Part shown: positions 52,648 through 62,021 of the stretch, in pieces
How the letters are laid out: every line of letters starts with the position of its first letter
Numbering within the stretch: the stretch's first letter is position 1
Assembly (NCBI GenBank): GCA_017304475.1
Contig: JAFKKV010000017.1
Span: 62,001-126,000, forward strand
Direction: 5' to 3'
DNA from: Hyphomicrobiales bacterium
Lineage (GTDB): Bacteria; Pseudomonadota; Alphaproteobacteria; Rhizobiales; Phreatobacteraceae
Length of the DNA stretch: 64,000 bases
Program-made: the position numbers and the translations under genes
Notes under the pieces: generated by a model
The model's database searches: none
Told to the model about the DNA's origin: nothing
The model's input: only the letters and a program-made list of their open reading frames with translations

Positions 52648-52677
52648 GTCGGTAATCCCCTCGGAGAGTGTTCTTGA

Positions 52678-53997
52678 TCAACTGCGTTCGATGCGGATGA
52701 CCTGCGGGCGCCCAAGCAGCACGCCGTCGGTATCCATGGATTTCAGCGCGCGCTGAACCGCGGCCTCGGTGGTGGCATAGGTGATCAGCACGACCGGAGC
52801 CGGAGCTTCGGCCGCCGCCGGATCGGTGCCGCCACGCACCGGACCAGAGCGCCTTTGAACAATCGATTCCAGCGAAATCTTGTTCTGCGCCATGCGCGAG
52901 GCGATCCGGGCGGCCGTGCCCGGCCGGTCGACCACCTCGAGGCGGATATAATAACCGCCTTCGTGGCGGGTCAGCGGGGCGCGGGTCGGCTGGGTCAGGG
53001 TCGCCACCGGCCGGATGAACGGCGCGGTGCGATGGCCGCGCGCGATATCGACGATGTCGGCGATGACGGCCGAGGCCGTGGCGTCGCCGCCGGCGCCCGG
53101 GCCGACCAGGGTCAGGTCGACCGCATCGGCATCGATCGCCACCGCGTTGAGCACGCCATTGACCTGCGCGATCGCCGAATCCTTCGGCACGAAGGTCGGG
53201 TGCACGCGCTGCTCGACCCCATCGGCGGTGCGCTGCGCGACGCCCAGGAGCTTCACCCGGTAGCCGAGTTCGTCGGCCATCTTGAGATCCACCGGCTTGA
53301 TCGACCGGATGCCCTCGATGGAAATGCCCTTGGTGTCGACCAGAGTGCCGAAGGCGAGGCTGGTGAGCAGCGACAGCTTGTGGGCGGTATCGAAACCGTC
53401 GACGTCGAAGGTCGGGTCGGCCTCGGCATAACCCAGCCGCTGCGCATCGGCGAGGCATTCCTCGAACGAGATGCCTTCATCGGCCATGCGGGTCAGGATG
53501 TAATTGCAGGTGCCGTTGAGAATGCCGTAGACGCGCTCGATGGCATTGCCGACCAGGCCTTCGCGCAGCGTCTTGATGACGGGAATGCCGCCGGCGACCG
53601 CCGCTTCGAAATTCAGCGCCACGCCCTTCTTCTCGGCGCGCCGCGCCAGCGTCGTGCCGTGCGCCGCAAGCAAGGCCTTGTTGGCGGTGACCACCGCCTT
53701 GCCGGCGCCGAGCGCCGCTTCGACCGCCTGCTTGGCCGGATCTTCCGAACCGCCGATCAGCTCGACGAACACGTCGATGGCCGGATCGGTGGCGAGCTCG
53801 ATCGGATCGTCGATCCAGCGCATGCCGTTGGTGACGATGCCGCGGTCCTTGTCGCGCGAGCGCGCGCTCACCGCCACTACCTTGATATGGCGGCCGGCGG
53901 CCTCGCTGAGGAGATTGTCGCGCTTGGCCATCAGGCGCACCACCGACGCGCCCACGGTGCCGAGGCCGGCAATGCCTACCTTCAAAATGTCCTGCAT
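52678..53997 (-). CDS. hom: Homoserine dehydrogenase
   Basis: A 439-residue homoserine dehydrogenase with an ACT domain. The NAD(P)-binding start is VGIAGLGTVGASVVRLM; the catalytic domain has VTANKALLAAHG, AAVAGGIPVIKTLREGL, NGTCNYILTRM and DVDGFDTAHKLSLL. The ACT domain (YYIRLEVVDRPGTAARIASR) suggests feedback control, normally by threonine. It reduces aspartate semialdehyde to homoserine. ATG at 53997 rather than GTG at 54027. It lies downstream of the DapB-like and aminotransferase genes. Confidence 0.95.
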   Translation of the reverse strand: MQDILKVGIAGLGTVGASVVRLMAKRDNLLSEAAGRHIKVVAVSARSRDKDRGIVTNGMRWIDDPIELATDPAIDVFVELIGGSEDPAKQAVEAALGAGKAVVTANKALLAAHGTTLARRAEKKGVALNFEAAVAGGIPVIKTLREGLVGNAIERVYGILNGTCNYILTRMADEGISFEECLADAQRLGYAEADPTFDVDGFDTAHKLSLLTSLAFGTLVDTKGISIEGIRSIKPVDLKMADELGYRVKLLGVAQRTADGVEQRVHPTFVPKDSAIAQVNGVLNAVAIDADAVDLTLVGPGAGGDATASAVIADIVDIARGHRTAPFIRPVATLTQPTRAPLTRHEGGYYIRLEVVDRPGTAARIASRMAQNKISLESIVQRRSGPVRGGTDPAAAEAPAPVVLITYATTEAAVQRALKSMDTDGVLLGRPQVIRIERS

Positions 53998-54128
53998 GAC
54001 GAGGTGATCCGCGACCTGTCGCGGCACTGCGCCGCGCCGGGCTTTTGCCCGATTTGGCCGGTCAAAGCAAGAAAAGCACCGGCCTGTGGAAGGCTGGGCT
54101 TCGCACCCCTGCCCTGTCGGCTGAACGC

Positions 54129-54935
54129 CTAGTCGATCAGGTGATCGATACCACGCACCAGCCCGGTCTGGGCGGCGACCTTGCGCGCGGCGAGCAGCGT
54201 GCCGCCGACATAGGGCGCGGCCGACGCGCCGGCATCGTGGCGAATGGTCAGCCGCTCGTCGGGAAGGCCGAAAATCGCCTCGGCCGACAGGACGAAGGAG
54301 GGCATGCGGACCGAATGGACCTGCACGGCGATGCCGCCGGCATTGACCGCGCCGCCGCGCGTCTCGCGGATGCCGCCGAGCTCGCCGACCGGCTTGGCGG
54401 TCGGCTCCAGGCGGATCTTCGACAGGATCTCGCCGAGCTCACGGCCGGTGCCCGACGGCGTGTCCGGCTTCTTGGCCGAGGCATAGTCGATGATCTCGAC
54501 ATCGGGGATGTGGCGCGCGGCAAGCGTCGCGAAGCGCTTCAAGAGCGATGCCGTGATCGAGAAATTGCCGGCGGCGATGACGCCCCTGCCCGCGGCCCTG
54601 GCCGCGCCGTCGATCTCGTCATAGTCCTCGGCCGTCAGGCCCGACGTGCCGACCACCACGTGGCGGCCGGCCTTCAGCGCAATCAGCGCATGGCCCTTCA
54701 CCGCCTGCGGCTTGGTGTAGTCGATCACCACGTCGCTCGGGTGGGCCAGCGCTTCGTCCAGGCTCGCCGACAGCGCCACGCCGAGCACCTGGATGCCGGC
54801 GGCCGTGCCGGCATCCTGGCCGGCGCCGGTGCGTGCGACCGCGCCGGCGAGTTCGAGGTCGTCGGCGGCCGCGACCGCCTTGACCAGCTCACGGCCGACC
54901 CATCCGGTCGCGCCGACGACCACAACCCTGATCAT
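54129..54935 (-). CDS. DapB-like reductase lacking the catalytic histidine pair
   Basis: A 268-residue protein with the fold signatures of dihydrodipicolinate reductase: a Rossmann start (VVVVGATGWVGRELVKAV), VVIDYTKPQAV, GTSGLTAEDYD and the C-terminal KKPDTPSGTGRELGE. In canonical DapB the segment before PSGT reads E-A-H-H-R-H-K; here it is D-Y-A-S-A-K-K, so the proton-donating His and its neighbour are absent while Lys and PSGT remain. The Rossmann glycines are GATGWVG instead of GAxGRMG. It is therefore probably a paralogue with changed chemistry or substrate, or an atypical DapB. It is flanked by an aminotransferase upstream and hom downstream. Confidence 0.8.
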   Translation of the reverse strand: MIRVVVVGATGWVGRELVKAVAAADDLELAGAVARTGAGQDAGTAAGIQVLGVALSASLDEALAHPSDVVIDYTKPQAVKGHALIALKAGRHVVVGTSGLTAEDYDEIDGAARAAGRGVIAAGNFSITASLLKRFATLAARHIPDVEIIDYASAKKPDTPSGTGRELGEILSKIRLEPTAKPVGELGGIRETRGGAVNAGGIAVQVHSVRMPSFVLSAEAIFGLPDERLTIRHDAGASAAPYVGGTLLAARKVAAQTGLVRGIDHLID

Positions 54936-54966
54936 GCTGCTGTCCGATGCCCCAAGCGTTCAGCGT

Positions 54967-56196
54967 TCAGCGGCCGGCGGCGGCCAGCGGCACCACATTG
55001 TGCAGCGTCGTCGCGGCGGTGTCGAAGAACCGCTTGACGTTGCGTGCCGCCTGCTTGATGCGCTGCTCGTTCTCGACCACGGCGATGCGCACATAATCGT
55101 CGCCATGCTCGCCGAAGCCGATGCCCGGCGCCACCGCCACCTCGGCCTTTTCGACCAGGAGCTTGGCGAATTCGAGCGAACCCAGCGCCTTGAACGGCTC
55201 CGGGATCGGCACCCAGGCAAACATCGAGGCCTGCGGCGCGGGAACCGCCCAGCCGCTCTTGCCGAAGCTGTCGATCAGCACGTCGCGCCGCTTCTTGTAG
55301 GTCTCGCGCATCTCGCGGATGCAATCCTCCGGGCCGTTCAGCGCCGCGGTCGCGGCCACCTGCACCGGCGTGAAGGCACCGTAGTCGAGATAGCTCTTGA
55401 CCCGGGCGAGCGCCGCGCAGAGCCGCTCGTTGCCGACGGCGAAGCCCATGCGCCAGCCGGCCATCGAGAAGGTCTTCGACATCGAGGTGAATTCGACCGC
55501 GACATCGAAAGCGCCCGGCACCTGCAGGATCGAGGGCGGCGGGTTCTTGTCGTCGAAATAGACCTCGGCATAGGCGAGATCCGACAGCACGATCAGGTCG
55601 TGTTTCCGGGCGAACCGGACGAGCTCGCCGTAGAAATCGAGATCGGCCACCTGCGCGGTCGGGTTGGAGGGATAGCAGACCACCACCGCGAGCGGCTTGG
55701 GGATCGAATGCTGCATCGCGCGTTCCATCGCGCGGAAATATTCGTCGTCCGCCGTCGCCGGCACCGAGCGGATGACGCCGCCGGCCATCAGGAAGCCGAA
55801 GGCGTGGATCGGATAGCTCGGATTGGGGCAGAGCACGATGTCGCCCGGCGCGGTGATCGCCTGGGCCATGTTGGCGAAGCCTTCCTTCGAGCCGAGCGTC
55901 GCGATGACCTGGGTCTCGGGGTTGAGCTTCACGCCGAAGCGGCGCTCGTAATAGGCCGCTTGGGCGCGCCTGAGGCCCGGAATGCCCTTCGACGCCGAAT
56001 AGCGGTCGGTGCGCGGCTTGCCGATGGTTTCCTTCAGCTTCTCGATGACATGATCGGGAGCCGGCAGGTCGGGATTGCCCATGCCGAGATCGATGATGTC
56101 GACGCCCTTAGCTCGCGCCGCGGCTTTCACCTTGTTCACTTGCTCGAACACGTAAGGCGGCAGGCGGCGGATACGGTGAAAGTCGGTCGTTGTCAT
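54967..56196 (-). CDS. Class I/II aminotransferase (AlaC / LL-diaminopimelate aminotransferase-like)
   Basis: A 409-residue PLP-dependent aminotransferase. It has VDIIDLGMGNPDLPAPDHVI, the cofactor region TLGSKEGFANMAQAI, Asn/Pro in VVCYPSNPTAQV, the PLP Lys in FTSMSKTFSMAGWRMG and the carboxylate-binding Arg in DDYVRIAVVENEQR. It resembles the AlaC/DapL-type group annotated in alphaproteobacteria as alanine or LL-diaminopimelate aminotransferase. It is 32 bases upstream of the DapB-like gene, so the two may act together in diaminopimelate or a related pathway. ATG at 56196 is the second in-frame start and the usual N-terminus. Confidence 0.9.
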   Translation of the reverse strand: MTTTDFHRIRRLPPYVFEQVNKVKAAARAKGVDIIDLGMGNPDLPAPDHVIEKLKETIGKPRTDRYSASKGIPGLRRAQAAYYERRFGVKLNPETQVIATLGSKEGFANMAQAITAPGDIVLCPNPSYPIHAFGFLMAGGVIRSVPATADDEYFRAMERAMQHSIPKPLAVVVCYPSNPTAQVADLDFYGELVRFARKHDLIVLSDLAYAEVYFDDKNPPPSILQVPGAFDVAVEFTSMSKTFSMAGWRMGFAVGNERLCAALARVKSYLDYGAFTPVQVAATAALNGPEDCIREMRETYKKRRDVLIDSFGKSGWAVPAPQASMFAWVPIPEPFKALGSLEFAKLLVEKAEVAVAPGIGFGEHGDDYVRIAVVENEQRIKQAARNVKRFFDTAATTLHNVVPLAAAGR

Positions 56197-56356
56197 CGGA
56201 TCTGATCGGGTTGGCGGTGAAAGAAAAGTCCCCGTGGGGGCGGCCAAGACCTATCACGGCCTGGGCTGCGGCGGAATGCTTGTCTGATGGGTTGTCGGCG
56301 CCTTGGACAGGCGCCGGGCCAAAGGACGTCCTAAAGGCTGCACCGCAAGTGCGGCG

Positions 56357-56830
56357 TCATTCCGGCTGGCGGGTCGGCGCCGGCTCGCGGTCGGTTTCCG
56401 GATCGAGCGCCGGACGCGAGCCCGGATCGGGACCATGGATGCGGCCGCTGGTGGTCAGACGGCGGTCCATCGCGCCGACATGGCCGTTGCGCGCGGCCTC
56501 CAATTCGCCGCGGCGGGCGGCCTGCTGGGCCGACGTCAGCAATTCCGGCGTCTCCGACGAGCGCGGCGGCGCCGGCACGCGCGGCGCCTCCGGCAGGCGC
56601 GAGATCAGCGTCGACGCGCCGTAACCCGAGGCCCGCAGCGGGATCGGCTGCCACAGGCCGCCGCCGGCCACCGCCGGCAGGGGCACGCGGCGCGACGGAC
56701 CATAAGGCGAGGGATAGCCGTCATTGGCGGTCTGGCAGCCGGCGAGCGCGAGGGCCGCGAGCGCCACTGCGGCGAGACCCGCCTTGCTCCGGCGCCGGAT
56801 GGTCGCGGTCTGATCCGTCATCTCACGCAT
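56357..56830 (-). CDS. Small lipoprotein
   Basis: A 157-residue protein with a lipoprotein signal: basic start, hydrophobic [19 protein letters not shown] with Cys about residue 32 in the lipobox LAGC. The mature part is proline- and arginine-rich, with no recognised domain. It is probably anchored in the envelope. GGAGATCGAC lies before the ATG at 56830. It is divergent from phaC. Confidence 0.75.
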   Translation of the reverse strand: MREMTDQTATIRRRSKAGLAAVALAALALAGCQTANDGYPSPYGPSRRVPLPAVAGGGLWQPIPLRASGYGASTLISRLPEAPRVPAPPRSSETPELLTSAQQAARRGELEAARNGHVGAMDRRLTTSGRIHGPDPGSRPALDPETDREPAPTRQPE

Positions 56831-56958
56831 GTCGATCTCCAGGTGGCCTCGCCGCCATCTTTCGCTGGCGGCGCGCCTGCGGCCTTCCTAATATGTCCCA
56901 ACGAAAAAGTGGACCGATTTCGTGTGGCACGAAAGCGGCGAATTTCGGAGGGAAGCTC

Positions 56959-59334
56959 ATGGCGAAACGCGATTCGAGCAAGCCGAAGGCGCCGGGGGCG
57001 GCGCGCGCCTCCGCAAATGCTGGAAAATCGCCCGCCAAAGCGCCCCGCGCACCGGCCGCCCAAGCTGAAGCCAAGAGCGAATCTCCTGTTGCCGCCGCAG
57101 CACCGGCGACCGTGGCGAAGGCACCGCGCGCCCGGCCGGCCCCTGCGACAATTACGCCCGCCGCGGCCAAGCCCAGATCGGCGGCAGCGGCAACAGCATC
57201 CGCCAAGCCTTCACCGAACAAGCCTTCACCGAACAAGCCTGCATCCGGCAAGCCCGCGGTAGCCGAAGGCGCCGCTTCGAAAACGAAACGGGCTGCCGGC
57301 GCAAAGAGCCGGACCGCGGCGCCGGCAAAGGCGCCCGCAATCGCCGCCGCCAAGGCCGCGCCGGCCAGGGTCACGTCCGTGGAAACGGTGAAGGGGGCAG
57401 CGCCGAAGCCGGCGGCAAGGCCGCCCGTGTCCAAGCCCGTTCTGGTCGCCATCGAGGGTGGCGTCGCGACGCGTCCGTCGGCCGAACCGAAACCGGCGCC
57501 GTCGGGCAAGCCCGGCGCGCCGCCGCCACCCGGGGCCGACGCCGCGCCGGAGGATCCGTTCCGCTTCCGCGCCATGGATGTCGAGCGGCTGTCGGCCAAT
57601 GTGGCGCGCATGGTCGAACTCGGCGGCAAGGCGCTCGCCGCCTATCTCAAGCCCCGGGAGACCGGCAGCCACCCGAGCGACCAGCCCGACGGCGTCGCCG
57701 ACGTAGTCAAGACGCTCGGCCAGGTCGCCGAGTTCTGGCTGAAGGATCCGCAGCGCGCCATGACGGCCCAGTCGGAGATCACCAGCCGCTACATGGACCT
57801 GTGGACCGCCTCGCTGAAAACGATGGCGGGGGAGAAGGCCGAGCCGGTCGCCAAGCCCGATCCGCGCGATGGCCGCTTCAAGGACCCGCAGTGGAACGAA
57901 AATGCGTTTTTCGCTTTCCTGAAGCAGTTCTACCTGGTGACCACGGGGCTTGCCGAAAACTTCGTCGACCAAGCCGAGATCGACGGCCACCTGAAGCACA
58001 AGGCCTCGTTCTACACCAAGCAGATCACCAACGCGCTGTCGCCGTCCAATTTCGTGCCGACCAATCCGGAACTGCTGCGCGAGACCATCGGTTCGAGCGG
58101 CGAGAACCTGGTGCGCGGCATGCAGATGATGGCCGAGGACATCGAGCGCGGCGGCGGCGACCTCAGGATCCGGCAGTCCGACGACACGCCCTTCGCGCTC
58201 GGCAAGAACCTCGCCATGACGCCCGGCAAGGTGGTCTTCGAGAACGATCTGATCCAGCTCATTCAATATAGCCCGACCACCGAGAAGGTCGGCGCCGTGC
58301 CGCTGGTCATCGTGCCGCCCTGGATCAACAAGTTCTACATTCTCGACCTGGTCCAGGACAAAAGCTTCATCAAATGGGCGGTCGACCAGGGGCTGACCGT
58401 CTTCGTCATCTCCTGGGTCAATCCCGACCAGCGCCATGCCCACAAGGGGTTCGGCGACTATATGCTGGAGGGGCCGCTGGAGGCGCTGCGCGTCGCCTGC
58501 GAGATCACCGGCCAGGAGAAGGCGCATACCATCGGCTATTGCGTCGGCGGCACGCTTTTGGCTGTGGCGCTCGCCTATATGGCGGCCAAGGGCATCGACC
58601 GGGTCGAAACCGCGACCTTCTTCACCACCCAGGTCGACTTCACCTTTGCCGGCGACCTCAAGGTCTTCGTCGACGAGGACCAGATCCAGTCGCTCGAGAA
58701 GCGCATGGCCCAGACCGGCTATCTGGAAGGCAAGCAGATGGCCAATGCCTTCAACATGCTGCGTTCCAACGACCTGATCTGGAACTATTTCGTCAACAAT
58801 TACATGAAGGGCAAGGCACCCATGCCCTTCGACCTGCTCTATTGGAACGCCGATTCGCCGCGCATGCCGGCGGCCAACCATTCTTTCTACCTGCGCCACT
58901 GCTATCTGCAGAACGACCTGTCCAACGGCCGCATGCAGGTCGCCGGCGAGACCCTGGACCTGAAGAAGGTCAAGGTTCCCGTCTACAATCTGGCGAGCCG
59001 CGAGGACCATATCGCCCCTGCCCGCTCGGTCTTTGTCGGCTCCTCGGCCTTTGGCGGTCCGGTCGAATATGTCGTGGCGGGCTCGGGCCATATTGCCGGC
59101 GTGGTCAATCCGCCGGCCAAGAACAAATATCAGCACTGGCTGGGTGGACCGCCGACCGGCCGGTTCGAGGACTGGCTCGCCACCGCGACCGAGCATCCCG
59201 GTTCCTGGTGGCCGCACTGGCGCGAATGGGTTAGGCGTCACGACGGCAAGGAGGTTGCCGCGCGCCCGGTCGGAACCAAAGCCTATCCGGCCATCGAGGA
59301 CGCGCCCGGCCGCTATGTGAAGGTGAAGGATTGA
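56959..59334 (+). CDS. phaC: Class I polyhydroxyalkanoate synthase with long N-terminal tail
   Basis: 791 residues; typical class I synthases are 560-600. The extra part is an N-terminal Ala/Pro/Lys-rich tail of about 200 residues ([39 protein letters not shown]) that looks histone H1-like and unstructured. The synthase domain has the lipase-like box [10 protein letters not shown] with Cys about 528, Asp about 683 ([12 protein letters not shown]) and His about 711 (GSGHIAGVV), all expected residues. It polymerises (R)-3-hydroxyacyl-CoA into storage granules. ATG at 56959 follows GGAGGGAAG; an upstream ATG at 56893 lacks a ribosome-binding site. A thioesterase follows with overlap. Confidence 0.93.
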   Translation: MAKRDSSKPKAPGAARASANAGKSPAKAPRAPAAQAEAKSESPVAAAAPATVAKAPRARPAPATITPAAAKPRSAAAATASAKPSPNKPSPNKPASGKPAVAEGAASKTKRAAGAKSRTAAPAKAPAIAAAKAAPARVTSVETVKGAAPKPAARPPVSKPVLVAIEGGVATRPSAEPKPAPSGKPGAPPPPGADAAPEDPFRFRAMDVERLSANVARMVELGGKALAAYLKPRETGSHPSDQPDGVADVVKTLGQVAEFWLKDPQRAMTAQSEITSRYMDLWTASLKTMAGEKAEPVAKPDPRDGRFKDPQWNENAFFAFLKQFYLVTTGLAENFVDQAEIDGHLKHKASFYTKQITNALSPSNFVPTNPELLRETIGSSGENLVRGMQMMAEDIERGGGDLRIRQSDDTPFALGKNLAMTPGKVVFENDLIQLIQYSPTTEKVGAVPLVIVPPWINKFYILDLVQDKSFIKWAVDQGLTVFVISWVNPDQRHAHKGFGDYMLEGPLEALRVACEITGQEKAHTIGYCVGGTLLAVALAYMAAKGIDRVETATFFTTQVDFTFAGDLKVFVDEDQIQSLEKRMAQTGYLEGKQMANAFNMLRSNDLIWNYFVNNYMKGKAPMPFDLLYWNADSPRMPAANHSFYLRHCYLQNDLSNGRMQVAGETLDLKKVKVPVYNLASREDHIAPARSVFVGSSAFGGPVEYVVAGSGHIAGVVNPPAKNKYQHWLGGPPTGRFEDWLATATEHPGSWWPHWREWVRRHDGKEVAARPVGTKAYPAIEDAPGRYVKVKD

Positions 59335-59348
59335 GCCAGAGAATTCCG

Positions 59349-59771
59349 ATGAGCGAGCGCGCCGCGCTCGCCGCCTATCCGTTCGTGACGGTGCATCCCA
59401 TCCGCTACGGCGATCTCGACCCGAACAACCACGTCAACAACGCCGTCATCGCGACCTATCTGGAAATCGGCCGTACCGAATTCTTCGCCCGCGAGGGCAT
59501 CCGGCTGACCAGCGAGGGCCGCGGCATCTCGCTGGTCCATATCGAGATCCACTACCACCGCGAGATCCTCTATCCCGGCTTCGTCCAGATCGCGACCGGC
59601 ATCGTCAGGGTCGGCGGCGCGTCGATCACCTTCGACCAGGCCGTCTTCGTCGACGGCCAGCGCCATGTCAGCGCCTCCACGACGACCGCCCAGGTCGACA
59701 CGGCCCTGAAGCGCTCGACGCCCTGGAACGATATGCAAAGGGAGCGGTTGGCGACGCTGATGATGCGTTAG
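59349..59771 (+). CDS. Acyl-CoA thioesterase (hotdog, 4HBT type)
   Basis: A 140-residue single-hotdog thioesterase. TVHPIRYGDLDPNNHVNNAV contains the catalytic Asp and the HVNN signature of the 4-hydroxybenzoyl-CoA thioesterase group. It would hydrolyse short acyl-CoAs in the cytoplasm. The first ATG is at 59349; a TTG at 59331 would overlap the phaC stop by four bases and adds MSQRIP. Its position after phaC suggests a link to hydroxyacyl-CoA supply. The last 70 bases of the gene are repeated further downstream next to hairpin repeats. Confidence 0.85.
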   Translation: MSERAALAAYPFVTVHPIRYGDLDPNNHVNNAVIATYLEIGRTEFFAREGIRLTSEGRGISLVHIEIHYHREILYPGFVQIATGIVRVGGASITFDQAVFVDGQRHVSASTTTAQVDTALKRSTPWNDMQRERLATLMMR

Positions 59772-59824
59772 GACGGGATTGCGCTTGGCCGCCCCGGATC
59801 GACCGGCAGTCGGAAAATCTCCGA

Positions 59825-60003
59825 CGTCACCCCCGGCCGAGGCGAAGCCGAGGGGAAGGGGGTCCAGGAGCCCACGCGCTGCGCTTTCAGTGCATGTATT
59901 TCGGCGATCTCCAACGCTCCGGGCACTCCTCTGCAACCCCTGGCCCCCCTTCCCTCGCCTCCGCAGAAGCAAGGGCTTCTGCTCTGGCTCGCCGGGGGTG
60001 ACG
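59825..60003. repeat. Long hairpin repeat, copy 1
   Basis: A 179-base imperfect palindrome starting CGTCACCCCCGGCCGAGG and ending CGCCGGGGGTGACG; the inner arms GAGGGGAAGGGGGTCCAGG and CCTGGCCCCCCTTCCCTC also pair. The same sequence recurs at 60166-60342 with few differences, so it is a mobile or amplified REP/MITE-like element. Confidence 0.85.
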
Positions 60004-60028
60004 TAGAGATTGTCCTGGGAGCCGAGAG

Positions 60029-60098
60029 AGCCCTGCAGCGCTCGACGCCCTGGAACGATATGCAGATGGAAAGGCTCGCGACGCTGATGATGCGTTAG
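60029..60098 (+). pseudogene. Duplicated 3' end of the thioesterase gene
   Basis: About 70 bases here (from GCCCTGCAGCGCTCGACGCC to ATGATGCGTTAG) repeat the end of the thioesterase gene at 59703-59771 with a few changes. The translation would end RSTPWNDMQ ... LATLMMR. It lies between the two hairpin copies and has no start, so it is a duplicated remnant. Confidence 0.8.
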
Positions 60099-60165
60099 GC
60101 GAGCCCGGGCCGGCGACCCCGATAGACCAGGATCGAAGCGGACCGAGGCCAGTTTAAATACTCTA

Positions 60166-60342
60166 CGTCACCCCCGGCCGAGCGAAGCGAGGGGAAGGGG
60201 GTCCAGGAGCCCACGCGCTGCGCTTTCAGTGCATGTATTTCGGCGATTTCCAACGCTCCGGGCACTCCTCTGCAACTCCTGGACCCCCTTCCCTCGCCTC
60301 CGCAGAAGCAAGGGCTTCTGCTCTGGCTCGCCGGGGGTGACG
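60166..60342. repeat. Long hairpin repeat, copy 2
   Basis: A near-identical copy of the element at 59825-60003, with the same right flank (TAGAGATTGTCCTGGGAGCC) that runs into a stub of the thioesterase-tail sequence (GCCCTGAAGCGC). The remaining gap sequence (59772-60437) holds no gene. Confidence 0.85.
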
Positions 60343-60437
60343 TAGAGATTGTCCTGGGAGCCGAGTGAGCCCTGAAGCGCCCCCAAGCACCATGGCCGGC
60401 ATAGACCGCCGGCCATTCTTCTTCACCCACTCGCCGT

Positions 60438-62021
60438 TCAGCTCACCGCCTCGGGTAGGCCCCGCGCGGCGGCCGCTTCGCGGGGCCTGATGTCGCCGAT
60501 CATGCGGACCCGCACCCGCCGCGCGTCGCCCGGCAGGTAGGACAGCGGAATATCCTCGACCTCGATGGTCGCGAGGCTCGCCGGATCGGCGCCGGCCTCG
60601 ACGGCACGCCGCGCGGCCTCCGTTTCGGCGCGGTCGAGCGCGTCTGCCCGGGTGACGCCGGTGAAGATCTGGTCGACCTCGCCGCTCACCTGCGCGATGG
60701 CCGCACCGACCGCATTGGCGACCGCATGATGCTCGACCCTGACGACCTCGGAGGCGCCTGCGACGCGATCCGGGATGAGGAAGCTGCCGCCGCCGACCGC
60801 CAGCAGGGGAACGTCCGCTGCATCGGTCTTCATGCGGTCGACCCCGTCGCAGATCATCTCGCCCATCCGCAGCGTCGCTTCGGCGACGAAGGCGCTCGTT
60901 AGATGCGCCAGCCGGCTGCGGTCGCCAAGCGCGATGCGGCCGGTCGCCACCGCGATATCGGTCGCCGTCAAGGTGTCGCCACCGAAGGCCAAGGCCTTGC
61001 TGGTGAGCCGGAAGCCGACGCTGCGCGGCCCGATCCGCCGGCCGTCGGCGGAGATCTCGGTGCCGCCGCCGAGGCCGATCGACAGGAGATCCGGCATCCG
61101 GAACAGGGTCCGTACCCCGCCGATCTCGACGGCTGCGTTGGCCTCACGCGGAAACCCGCCTTTGAGACAGCCGATATCGCTGGTGGTGCCGCCGACATCG
61201 ACGACGATGCCGTCGGCAAGCCCCGACAGGAAGGCGGCGCCACGCATGCTGTTGGTCGGCCCGGAGGCGAAACAATAGACCGGGTAACGCTCGGCCACGC
61301 TGCCATGCATGATCGTGCCGTCGTTCTGGGTGAGATAGAGCGGCGCATCGATGCCGCTTTGCCTGAGCGCATCGACGAAGGCCGCCGTGGTTTTCCGGGC
61401 GAGCGCCTGCAGGCAGGCATTGAGCAGCGCGACGTTTTCCCGTTCGAGCAGCCCGATGCGGCCGAGCTCATGCGACAGGGTGATCGTCGCGCCGGGGGTT
61501 TCCTCCGCGAGGATTTGCGCCGCCTCGGCTTCGTTTTCCGACCGGAGCGGCGAGAACACGCTGGTCACCGCGATCGACGTGATGCCGCTATCGGCGATCC
61601 GCCGGGCCGCGTCGCGAATGGCGGTGCGGTCCAGCGGGACCAGCGGCCGGCCGTCATATTCGTGACCGCCGGCGACCATGAACACCTGGCCGCGCACGAC
61701 CTCGGCCAGATCCCGGGGCCAATCGATGAAGGGCGGCAGGCCGGCATTGGCCGGCAATCCCACGCGCAGCGCCGCCACCTTCTGCAGGCCACGCCGCTCG
61801 ACCACCGCATTGGTGAAATGGGTGGTGCCGATCACCACGGTTTCGATGCTCCTTGCGGCGGGCGCCTCGCCGGCCGCCCGCAGCAGATCGCCGAGCGCGT
61901 TTTTCACCCCGCTCAGCACGTCCTCTGTCGTGGCCGTCTTGACCGCGGCGACCACCCGGCCATCGGCGATGAGAACGGCATCGGTATTGGTGCCGCCAAC
62001 GTCTATACCAATGCGGCTCAT
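60438..62021 (-). CDS. Hydantoinase/oxoprolinase family protein (HyuA-like)
   Basis: A 527-residue ATP-dependent amidohydrolase of the HyuA/oxoprolinase fold. It starts SRIGIDVGGTNTDAVLIADG (phosphate-binding loop), with TTHFTNAVVERRGLQKVAAL, VVDVGGTTSDIGCLKGGF and GGGTEISADGR, standard ASKHA-type nucleotide motifs. The substrate may be a hydantoin or an amide ring. Its ATG overlaps the stop of the DUF917 gene by four bases, the usual partner of this subgroup. Confidence 0.88.
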   Translation of the reverse strand: MSRIGIDVGGTNTDAVLIADGRVVAAVKTATTEDVLSGVKNALGDLLRAAGEAPAARSIETVVIGTTHFTNAVVERRGLQKVAALRVGLPANAGLPPFIDWPRDLAEVVRGQVFMVAGGHEYDGRPLVPLDRTAIRDAARRIADSGITSIAVTSVFSPLRSENEAEAAQILAEETPGATITLSHELGRIGLLERENVALLNACLQALARKTTAAFVDALRQSGIDAPLYLTQNDGTIMHGSVAERYPVYCFASGPTNSMRGAAFLSGLADGIVVDVGGTTSDIGCLKGGFPREANAAVEIGGVRTLFRMPDLLSIGLGGGTEISADGRRIGPRSVGFRLTSKALAFGGDTLTATDIAVATGRIALGDRSRLAHLTSAFVAEATLRMGEMICDGVDRMKTDAADVPLLAVGGGSFLIPDRVAGASEVVRVEHHAVANAVGAAIAQVSGEVDQIFTGVTRADALDRAETEAARRAVEAGADPASLATIEVEDIPLSYLPGDARRVRVRMIGDIRPREAAAARGLPEAVS

